DNA of 64,000 nt, taken from positions 62,001-126,000 of the forward strand of contig JAPZUE010000012.1 in assembly GCA_027533385.1 (NCBI GenBank), written 5' to 3'. The number at the start of each line of letters is the position of its first letter. Within the stretch, counting starts at the first letter, position 1. The stretch comes from Rhizobium sp. (GTDB taxonomy: Bacteria; Pseudomonadota; Alphaproteobacteria; Rhizobiales; Rhizobiaceae). The notes beneath the pieces are model-generated. The model searched no databases and was not told where the DNA came from. It saw nothing but the letters and a program-made list of their open reading frames with translations. A program made the translations under genes and the position numbers. Positions 43,915-51,018 of the stretch are shown here, piece after piece.

Positions 43915-45051
43915 TCAGGCGCCGAAACCGCCGACCGGCTTCTTCTTGTAAATCAGCCAATCCTTCGAGACATAGTCGCTTGCGCCATAGATCGTGACGG
44001 TGTCGCCACCGGCTGCCTTGGACGTTGCGAGTGCCTTCTCGCCAAAGTTGGTGAAGTCGAAGGCGTTCGGCGCCTGTTCGGAGAAGCAGATGCCGAAGGA
44101 CATGGTGATCTGACCGACACGGGCACCGCCCGCCGAGCCGACGAAATTCGTGGCCTTCAACTTGGCGCGGACAAGATCGACCACGCGGCTGATTTCTTCC
44201 TGGTCGGATGTATAGAGTAGTAGACCGAAGCGGCCGGCATCAAAGCGGCAGGCGAGATCGCCGCCACCGGAGACGGCTTCGAGCACCTTCGCCACCTGCA
44301 TCAGGAAGCGTTCGGCCACGGCGGGGCCCATCTGCTCCTGGATGCGGACGTAGTCGTCGATCTCGCCGATCGCAACACCGCACAGCACGGGCATTTCCGG
44401 ATTGGCATAGATCTTGGCGACAGCCTTGTTGAAGGCACGGCGGCTTGCAAGGCGCGTGACCGGGTCGACGAACTTCGCGGCTTCCGCCTCTTCCGCCTCG
44501 CGCTGGAGATCGGCAAGGGCGGCCGTCTTGTCGACGACGGCACGCACGACATTGCTGTTCTGGTGCGCACGCTTTTCGGTCGCAGCCTTCAGCATCTTGA
44601 TCGACTGGCCAAGCGGGGTGCCCTCGAGATCGGCTTCCGTCAGGATTGTCTTTGAGGCGTGGCCGATGACGCGTCCGTAGTCGGTCAGCGAAATCTTCTC
44701 TTCGTTGAGCAGGCTGATGAAGTTGCTCATCTCGGCGCGAACCTGGCCGTTCTGGCGGCTCAGCAGACCGTCTTCATGGTGATGGGGCAGATACTTCCGG
44801 CCGAGCTCGTCGAGCGCTTCCTGGGTCTTGATCTTGCCGAGCGCGATGAACTCGCGCACGAGTTCCGGATTGCTGCCGGAATAGGCTTCATAGACCAGTT
44901 CGTAATTGCGCGGCAGACCGTCGATGCCCATCTGATGCATGGCGGTCGCGACGCGAAGCGCAATGCTGGCGGCCGGGTTCTTCACTTGCTGCATCTGTCC
45001 AATTCCCCGAATGAGGCTTTCCGTCTCTTGTTCCCGACGATAGGCGAACAT
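43915..45051 (-). CDS. GGDEF-domain protein with degenerate active site
   Basis: 378 residues from the ATG at 45051; an ATG at 44994 is an alternative. An N-terminal helical region of about 180 residues is followed by a GGDEF fold starting at VDPVTRLASRRAFNKAV. The signature GG(D/E)EF is replaced: RFDAGRFGLLL stands where RYGGDEFAIIL is expected, so all catalytic acidic positions are lost. It should not make cyclic-di-GMP and may act as a binding or scaffold protein. No membrane segment. Confidence 0.85.
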   Translation of the reverse strand: MFAYRREQETESLIRGIGQMQQVKNPAASIALRVATAMHQMGIDGLPRNYELVYEAYSGSNPELVREFIALGKIKTQEALDELGRKYLPHHHEDGLLSRQNGQVRAEMSNFISLLNEEKISLTDYGRVIGHASKTILTEADLEGTPLGQSIKMLKAATEKRAHQNSNVVRAVVDKTAALADLQREAEEAEAAKFVDPVTRLASRRAFNKAVAKIYANPEMPVLCGVAIGEIDDYVRIQEQMGPAVAERFLMQVAKVLEAVSGGGDLACRFDAGRFGLLLYTSDQEEISRVVDLVRAKLKATNFVGSAGGARVGQITMSFGICFSEQAPNAFDFTNFGEKALATSKAAGGDTVTIYGASDYVSKDWLIYKKKPVGGFGA

Positions 45052-45193
45052 TTCTTTCTTTCGGTTACGCCGGTGATTAAAATTCGAACGGTTTGCCCAT
45101 CCCCTTTTAAAAAATAGGGTGGAATCTGCCGCTTTCGGTGTGGAAAAAAGAACTTTGCCGCCCCGCCCTGCTCAGGATAAGGACGAGCGACTG

Positions 45194-45457
45194 ATACCAA
45201 GTGTCGATGATAGGAACCTATAGGATGGCATATTGCGGGTTTCTGGCCAGGCGCGGCGCGCCGGGCGATGCTGTCGCATCGGCAAAGCGGCGCAACAACG
45301 CCAGGGGCCGGCAATAAGCCACCTTTGGTCGGCTTCCCGCCCGTTCTGGCGTCGTCGAGCTCCTTGACCGATGCGAAAGCATCGCTCTTCGGACCTCTCC
45401 TAGCCAGAAAGGGCGGTCGAGCCGATCCTATGGGTTCCTATCATCGACACTTGGTAT
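45194..45457. repeat. 264-bp foldback (inverted-repeat) element
   Basis: The outer 33 bases (45194-45226 and 45425-45457) are inverted copies with one mismatch. Similarity continues inward: both arms share TTTCTGGC, then GCGATGCT-N-TCGCATCGG (itself a hairpin) and ACGCCAG in the same order and spacing. The element is thus a pair of about 115-130-base units head to head. It has no coding capacity and no clear target duplication. Its right end is 22 bases from the tsaC/sua5 start. Confidence 0.85.
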
Positions 45458-45479
45458 GCCGGCAGGAAGGCTGAAAAAC

Positions 45480-46472
45480 ATGGCGCGGATCATCCCGATC
45501 GCTCTGGAAAAGGACAAGGTGGAGGCGATCGCGGCGGCGACGGAGGTGCTGATGCGCCAGCGTCCCGTGGCCATCCCGACCGAAACCGTCTACGGGCTTG
45601 CAGCCGACGCGACCCATCCCGCCGCCATCACCTCGATCTACGAAACCAAGGGCCGTCCACGCTTCAACCCGCTGATCTGCCACATGGCGGATCTTGCCAT
45701 GGCCGAGCGATATGCCCTGTTCGATCCGATCTCACGGCAGCTGGCGGCAGCCTTCTGGCCCGGACCGCTGACCATCGTCCTGCCGCTCAGGGAGAATTCG
45801 GGCATTCATCCGCTGGCGACGGCGGGTCTCGATACGCTCGGTATCCGCGTGCCCGTCGGTTTCACGGCAGAGCTCATTCGCAGTTTCGGGCGGCCGCTGG
45901 CGGCCCCGAGTGCCAATTCCTCCGGCCGTATCAGTCCGACCACCGCGCAACATGTCGAAGCGGATCTCGGCGGCAAGATCGACGTGATCGTCGATGGCGG
46001 CCCCTGCCCCGTCGGTGTGGAATCAACCATCGTGAAGGTCGAAAGCGGTGAAATCCGCCTGCTTCGGCCTGGCGGCATCGATGCCGAGGCGATCGAGGCG
46101 GTGACGGGCAAGCGTGTGGTGCGCCCCAAGGCCTCCGGCACGGCGGCGATCGAGGCGCCGGGCATGCTTGCCTCCCATTATGCACCTGACGCCTCGGTGC
46201 GGCTTCATGCGACAACGGTGGCAGAGGGCGAGGCCTTGATCGCCTTCGGTCCCGGCGACATATCGGGCGCGTCAACGGCAAGGGCGGTGTTCAATCTGAG
46301 CCCTCGCGGAGACCTGAGAGAGGCGGCCAGCAATCTCTTCGATTTTCTGAAGAAGGCGGATGCGAGCGGTGCAACCGGCATTGCCGTCCAGTCCATTCCC
46401 GAGGAAGGTCTGGGTGAAGCCATCAATGACCGACTGATGCGGGCGGCAGCGCCGCGCGGCACGGAGGGATGA
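45480..46472 (+). CDS. tsaC: L-threonylcarbamoyladenylate synthase (Sua5 type)
   Basis: 330 residues from the ATG at 45480 (AGGAAGG upstream), the long Sua5 form. The YrdC domain (KGRPRFNPLICHM, PTETVYGLAADA, APSANSSGRISPT) is followed by a C-terminal Sua5 domain (MLASHYAPDASVRL). It makes threonylcarbamoyl-AMP from Thr, bicarbonate and ATP for t6A37 of ANN-decoding tRNAs. It overlaps the next gene. The foldback element abuts its ribosome site. Confidence 0.95.
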   Translation: MARIIPIALEKDKVEAIAAATEVLMRQRPVAIPTETVYGLAADATHPAAITSIYETKGRPRFNPLICHMADLAMAERYALFDPISRQLAAAFWPGPLTIVLPLRENSGIHPLATAGLDTLGIRVPVGFTAELIRSFGRPLAAPSANSSGRISPTTAQHVEADLGGKIDVIVDGGPCPVGVESTIVKVESGEIRLLRPGGIDAEAIEAVTGKRVVRPKASGTAAIEAPGMLASHYAPDASVRLHATTVAEGEALIAFGPGDISGASTARAVFNLSPRGDLREAASNLFDFLKKADASGATGIAVQSIPEEGLGEAINDRLMRAAAPRGTEG

Positions 46473-46477
46473 ACAGG

Positions 46478-47905
46478 ATGACCATCAGCATGAGCCTTGC
46501 AGAACGTCTGCGCGCCTTCATCGACATTGTCGGCGAAGCCAACGCCCTGACCAGGCCCGAGGACATCAAGCCCTATCTCACCGAAAACCGTGGCCTCTAT
46601 CATGGCGCCTCGCCGCTGGTGCTGAAGCCGGGTTCGACGGCGGAGGTCTCGGCCATCCTGAAGCTTGCGTCCGACACCGGAACGGCGATCGTGCCGGTCA
46701 GCGGTCGCACCGGGCTTGTCGGCGGTCAGGTGCCGCGTGAGGAAAGCCAGGACGTGCTGCTTTCACTGGAGCGGATGAACAAGATCCGGGAAGTCGATCC
46801 CGTGGCCGACGTGATCGTTGCCGATGGCGGCGCCATCCTTGCCGATGTGCAGAAGGCGGCGGAGGCGCATGACCGGCTCTTTCCACTGTCGCTCGGGTCG
46901 GAAGGCTCCTGCCGGATCGGCGGCAATCTTGCTACCAATGCCGGCGGTACCGCCGTGCTCGCCTATGGCAATATGCGCCAGCTGTGCCTCGGCCTTGAAG
47001 TGGTGCTGCCGACCGGTGAGATCTGGGACGGGTTGCGGCGTCTGAAGAAGGACAATAGCGGCTACGACCTGCGCGACCTGTTCATCGGCGCCGAGGGAAC
47101 GCTTGGGGTGATTACCGGGGCGGTGCTGAAGATGTATCCGCGTCCGCGCGGAAAGCAGGTCGCCTATGTCGGCCTTGCCTCGCCGGAGGCCGCCCTTCAG
47201 CTGTTCGAGAAGGCGTCGCAGCGCTGCGGCTCGGCGCTGACAGGTTTCGAGCTCATGCCGCGGATCGGCATCGAGTTCACGACCAAACATATACCGGGCG
47301 TGCGCGACCCGCTCACCTCGGTGCATCCCTGGTATGCGCTGGTCGACATCTCGACCTCGGATTCGGCCGAGACGGCTGAAGCGATGATGCAGGAGCTGCT
47401 GGCGGAGGCCTTCGAGGCCGGGCTCGTTTCGGATGCAGCAATCGCTGCTTCGCTTACCCAGCAGGATGCCTTCTGGCACCTGCGCGAGAGCATGTCCGAA
47501 GCGCAGAAGCCGGAGGGCGGGTCGATCAAACATGACGTCTCTGTGCCCGTCTCGCGCATCCCGGCCTTCCTTGAGGAGGCGGATGCTGCCGTGCATGCGC
47601 TGATCCCGGATGCCCGCATCTGCGCCTTCGGTCATCTTGGCGACGGCAACATTCATTACAACATCAGCCAGCCCGTCGGTGCCGACAAGGCGGCGTTCAT
47701 CGCCCGCTGGCGCGAGGTCAACGCCGTCGTGCATGCGGTCGTGCACAAACATACGGGCTCGATTTCGGCCGAGCATGGCGTGGGTCAGCTGAAGCGCGAC
47801 GAACTCGTGGCAAGCCGTCCGGCGATCGAGACCGAGCTGATGCGGCGCATCAAGCAGGCCTTCGACCCCGCCGGCATCATGAACCCCGGCAAGGTAATCG
47901 GCTGA
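46478..47905 (+). CDS. FAD-linked 2-hydroxyacid dehydrogenase (D-2-hydroxyglutarate / D-lactate type)
   Basis: 475 residues from the ATG at 46478; an ATG at 46469 overlaps the sua5 stop (ATGA), but GGAGG would then be only 1 base away. FAD-binding PCMH domain (PVSGRTGLVGGQVP, GSCRIGGNLATNAGGT) plus the FAD-oxidase C-terminal domain with FGHLGDGNIHYN and SAEHGVGQLKRDEL. It oxidises a D-2-hydroxyacid; the physiological substrate is unknown. Confidence 0.92.
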   Translation: MTISMSLAERLRAFIDIVGEANALTRPEDIKPYLTENRGLYHGASPLVLKPGSTAEVSAILKLASDTGTAIVPVSGRTGLVGGQVPREESQDVLLSLERMNKIREVDPVADVIVADGGAILADVQKAAEAHDRLFPLSLGSEGSCRIGGNLATNAGGTAVLAYGNMRQLCLGLEVVLPTGEIWDGLRRLKKDNSGYDLRDLFIGAEGTLGVITGAVLKMYPRPRGKQVAYVGLASPEAALQLFEKASQRCGSALTGFELMPRIGIEFTTKHIPGVRDPLTSVHPWYALVDISTSDSAETAEAMMQELLAEAFEAGLVSDAAIAASLTQQDAFWHLRESMSEAQKPEGGSIKHDVSVPVSRIPAFLEEADAAVHALIPDARICAFGHLGDGNIHYNISQPVGADKAAFIARWREVNAVVHAVVHKHTGSISAEHGVGQLKRDELVASRPAIETELMRRIKQAFDPAGIMNPGKVIG

Positions 47906-47909
47906 TCCG

Positions 47910-48296
47910 ATGCCCGACACCCCCCGCCTCTCGCTCCGGATCGATCTTTCCAACGGCGCGCGGCTCGGGCCGGGCAAGGCGCAGCTGCTGGCACTGATCG
48001 AGGCGCATGGATCGATCCGGGCAGCGGGAGCAGCCATGGGCATGTCCTATCGGCGGGCCTGGCTCTTGGCCGACGAGATCAACCGGATGTTCCGCGAGCC
48101 GTCGATCTTCACCCGTCACGGCGGGAAAAGCGGCGGTGGCGCGGGTCTGACGCCGTTCGGCGAGACCTTGCTCAAGGCGTGCCGGCGGATGGATACGGAG
48201 AGCCGCAAGGCGCTCTCGACGGATCTCGACTGGCTTCAGAGCATGCAGGCGCTGGATTTCGTTGCCGAAGGGCGGAAGGCCGACGACGAAGGCTGA
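47910..48296 (+). CDS. ModE-like molybdate regulator, DNA-binding domain only
   Basis: 128 residues. The N-terminal winged-helix of ModE is clear (LGPGKAQLLALIEAHGSIRAAGAAMGMSYRRAWLLADEIN, in two parts; FGETLLKACRRM). The C-terminal molybdate-binding MOP domains of enteric ModE are absent, so sensing needs another route. It is convergent with modC (18 bases between stops), and a perfect ModE-type palindrome lies upstream of modA. Confidence 0.88.
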   Translation: MPDTPRLSLRIDLSNGARLGPGKAQLLALIEAHGSIRAAGAAMGMSYRRAWLLADEINRMFREPSIFTRHGGKSGGGAGLTPFGETLLKACRRMDTESRKALSTDLDWLQSMQALDFVAEGRKADDEG

Positions 48297-48313
48297 AAGC
48301 CAGGCGACCGAGT

Positions 48314-49399
48314 TTACCCTTGCGCCTTCCGGAAGAGGCCTTCCGAGGCAATCGACACCGTCTTGAACAGCAGATGCACCGGCTTGCCGGGGGCGAGCGC
48401 CAGTTGGCGCAGCGATCGTCGCGTGACTTCGGCAACCATGGTCTGGCCATGACAGTCGACGGTGACTGTCGCGCTGGCGCCAGTGCCTTCGCTTATGTCG
48501 ACGACTTCACCGGAGAGGCGGTTGAGCGCGGACAGGCCGTCTCCTGCCTCCGTGGCGACGACGATATCGGAGACGGGCACGAAGACGCGAACGCGGGTGC
48601 CTGTTGGCAGAGGGGTTTGTCGCAGCAGGATCGGGCCGGCTTGCGACAGGGCTTCCGTCAGGCCGTCGTCATCGTGGTGGGCTATGATCTCGGCTTCGAT
48701 GAAATTGCCGGCAGGGAGGTCGCCGGAGGCGCGGGCCACGGTCGCCAGGGCTTCGTCGGGGCGACCGACGGCGCGGGCTGTCCCATGATCGAAGGTGACG
48801 ACCGCATTGGCGAGGCGTGCGACCTCCTCGACGGAATGGCTGACATAGAGGATCGGCACGCCGAACTCGTCACGGATGCGCTCGATATAGGGGAGGATTT
48901 GCGCCTTCAGCGCACCGTCGAGAGCCGAGAGTGGTTCGTCCATCAGGAGCAGCTTCGGGCTTGCCATCAGGGCGCGACCGAGTGCGACGCGCTGCTTTTC
49001 ACCGCCGGAGAGATGGGACGGGCGACGGGCGAGCAGATCGGTGATGCCGAGCAGCGTGGCGATGCGGGTCAGATCCTCGCGGCGCTCGTTGCGTGGCAGC
49101 AGGCGTTCGCCGTAGCGCAGGTTCTGGACGACCGTCAGATGCGGGAAGAGGCGCCCCTCCTGAAAGACATAACCGATGCGGCGGCGGTGCGGCGGCAGGA
49201 AGGTCGAGGCGTCGCTCCAGATCTCGCCGTTGAAGGCAATGCGCCCCTCCTGTGGCCGGATCAGGCCGGCAACAGCGTTGATCAGCGTCGTCTTGCCGGA
49301 GCCGGAGGCGCCGAAGAGGGCGGTCAGCCCCTCGCCGAGCGTGATATCGGCTTGAAGCGTGAAGTCTCCCTGGCGATGGCGGATGGCGAGTTCCAGCAT
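48314..49399 (-). CDS. modC: Molybdate ABC transporter ATP-binding protein
   Basis: 361 residues. Walker A GASGSGKT (30-37), signature LSGGEKQR, Walker B LLLMDEPLSALD. The C-terminal about 110 residues form a MOP/TOBE oxyanion-binding domain (GNFIEAEIIAHHDDDG, VRVFVPVSDIVVAT). ATG overlaps the modB stop (TGATG). Confidence 0.96.
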   Translation of the reverse strand: MLELAIRHRQGDFTLQADITLGEGLTALFGASGSGKTTLINAVAGLIRPQEGRIAFNGEIWSDASTFLPPHRRRIGYVFQEGRLFPHLTVVQNLRYGERLLPRNERREDLTRIATLLGITDLLARRPSHLSGGEKQRVALGRALMASPKLLLMDEPLSALDGALKAQILPYIERIRDEFGVPILYVSHSVEEVARLANAVVTFDHGTARAVGRPDEALATVARASGDLPAGNFIEAEIIAHHDDDGLTEALSQAGPILLRQTPLPTGTRVRVFVPVSDIVVATEAGDGLSALNRLSGEVVDISEGTGASATVTVDCHGQTMVAEVTRRSLRQLALAPGKPVHLLFKTVSIASEGLFRKAQG

Positions 49400-50091
49400 C
49401 AGGCGGCTCCCACGCGGGCGGCGATGCGGCGCGACAGGAATTCGGAGGCGATCAGGGCACCGAGCGACAGGACGATGGAGATCAATGTCAGGCGCATGGC
49501 CGCCAGATCGCCGCCGGGCACCTGGGTATAGGTGTAGATCGCCGAGGCGAGCGTCTGGGTCTCCCCGGGAATGTTGGAGACGAAGGTAATCGTGGCGCCG
49601 AACTCGCCCATCGATTTGGCGAAGGCGAGGATCGCGCCAGCGGCAATACCGGGCAGGATCAGCGGCAGGGTAACGGTGAAGAAGACGTAAGCCGGTCGGG
49701 CGCCGAGCGTGGCGGCGGCGGCCTCAAGCCGACGATCCACCGCATCAAGCGACAGGCGAATGGAGCGGACGAGCAGCGGAAAGCCCATGACGGCGGCAGC
49801 CAGCGCTGCCCCTGTCCAGCGGAAGGAGAAGACAAGGCCGAAGGTCTCTTCCAGGAAAGCGCCGACCGTGCCGCGCCTGCCGAAGGTGATCAGCAGCAGA
49901 TAACCGGTGACGACAGGCGGCAGGATCAGCGGCAGATGCACGAGGCCGTTCAGCAGCGACTTGCCCCAGAACTCCTTGCGCGACAGAAGCCAGGCGACCA
50001 GCAGCCCCAGCGGCAGCGAAAAGACCACGGCAACGGCCGCGACCTTCAGGCTCAACAGCATCGCGGTCCATTCTTCGGCCGTCAGGGTCAA
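49399..50091 (-). CDS. modB: Molybdate ABC transporter permease
   Basis: 230 residues, about five membrane helices. The EAA loop (RLEAAAATLGARPAYVFFTV) contacts ModC. It follows modA by 33 bases and overlaps modC by one base. Confidence 0.96.
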   Translation of the reverse strand: MTLTAEEWTAMLLSLKVAAVAVVFSLPLGLLVAWLLSRKEFWGKSLLNGLVHLPLILPPVVTGYLLLITFGRRGTVGAFLEETFGLVFSFRWTGAALAAAVMGFPLLVRSIRLSLDAVDRRLEAAAATLGARPAYVFFTVTLPLILPGIAAGAILAFAKSMGEFGATITFVSNIPGETQTLASAIYTYTQVPGGDLAAMRLTLISIVLSLGALIASEFLSRRIAARVGAA

Positions 50092-50124
50092 GAGCGGGTT
50101 CCCGGATGCAGGGTCATGGCAAGG

Positions 50125-50922
50125 TCAGTTGGTCTTGGCCAGCACGGTGAAGCCGGCGGCGGTGAAGATGGCATGGGCATCGGCGCCCTGCAAGTAAGCG
50201 AGGAAGTCGGCCGCGCGCGGGTTCGTGCTATCCGTCGTCAGAGCTGCCGGGTAGACAATCGCAGGGTGGCTTGTCTCGGGGAAGCGATCGAGGATCTTCA
50301 CCGAGGGATCAACCCTGGCATCGGTCTCGTAGACGATGCCAAGCGGCGCCTCACCGCGCGAGACGAGCAGCAGGGCGGCACGGACATTTTCGGCTTGCGC
50401 GACCTTGTCCTTGACGCTCTCCCAGACGCCGAGATTTGTCAGCGCGGCCTTGCCGTAGGTGCCGGCGGGGACAGCATCGACATTGGCCATGGCGAGGCGC
50501 TCATTGCCGAGAAGTGCGGCGAGCGGGAAGCCTGACGCGATGGTGGTTGCTGCGGTCGAGTCCTTCGGAGCGACCAGCACAATCCGGTTGCCGAGCAGGT
50601 TGACGCGGGTGTCCGTCTTGACCCTGCCGGCCTTTTCGAGGTGGTCCATCCATTTGAGATCGGCGGAGATGAAGACATCGGCCGGTGCGCCCTCCTCGAT
50701 CTGTTTGGCTAGTGCGGAACTGCCGGCGAAGGAAAAGGTGACGTCCGCGCCGCCAGCCGCCTTCCAGGCAGCGGCAATCTTTTCGGCGCTCTCCTTCAGG
50801 CTGGCAGCGGCGAAAACGGTCACCGGCTGTTCGGCACGGGCTGCCACCAGGAAAGGGCCTGCAGCCCAGGCACTGACGACAGCCGTGAGAGCAAGCATGG
50901 CACTTCTGAAGGCCCGGATCAT
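50125..50922 (-). CDS. modA: Molybdate ABC transporter periplasmic binding protein
   Basis: 265 residues. Signal peptide to about residue 30 (SAMLALTAVVSAWAAGPFLVAARA). Mature ModA blocks: VFAAASLKESAEKIAAAW, FAGSSALAKQIEEGAPADVFISA and YPAALTTDSTNPRAADFLAYL. It binds MoO4/WO4 for import by ModBC. The start ATG has GGGAG at 7 bases, and the ModE-type operator lies 12 bases upstream of the start. Confidence 0.97.
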   Translation of the reverse strand: MIRAFRSAMLALTAVVSAWAAGPFLVAARAEQPVTVFAAASLKESAEKIAAAWKAAGGADVTFSFAGSSALAKQIEEGAPADVFISADLKWMDHLEKAGRVKTDTRVNLLGNRIVLVAPKDSTAATTIASGFPLAALLGNERLAMANVDAVPAGTYGKAALTNLGVWESVKDKVAQAENVRAALLLVSRGEAPLGIVYETDARVDPSVKILDRFPETSHPAIVYPAALTTDSTNPRAADFLAYLQGADAHAIFTAAGFTVLAKTN

Positions 50923-50933
50923 GGATGCGCTCC

Positions 50934-50965
50934 CTATCGATATATCCCGCTTGATATATCGATAG
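50934..50965 (-). promoter_or_regulatory. ModE-type operator of modABC
   Basis: Perfect 13-bp inverted repeat CTATCGATATATC / GATATATCGATAG with a 6-base spacer. It corresponds to the ModE box (ATCGNTATATA-N6-TATATAACGAT type). Repression when molybdate is plentiful is expected. Confidence 0.88.
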
Positions 50966-50973
50966 CCAAAAAC

Positions 50974-51001
50974 AAACCCGCCGGCAAGATGGCGGCGGGT
51001 T
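50974..51001. terminator. Terminator downstream of DUF1217 gene
   Basis: Stem AACCCGCCG / CGGCGGGTT with a 9-base loop, 18 bases beyond the DUF1217 stop on the minus strand; it isolates that gene from modA. Confidence 0.8.
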
Positions 51002-51018
51002 GCTTGAAGCGGTCGTGA

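Noticed and set aside
45194-45457. A complete insertion sequence
   Set aside because: There is no transposase frame between the inverted repeats and no clear target duplication; it is kept as a non-coding foldback repeat.
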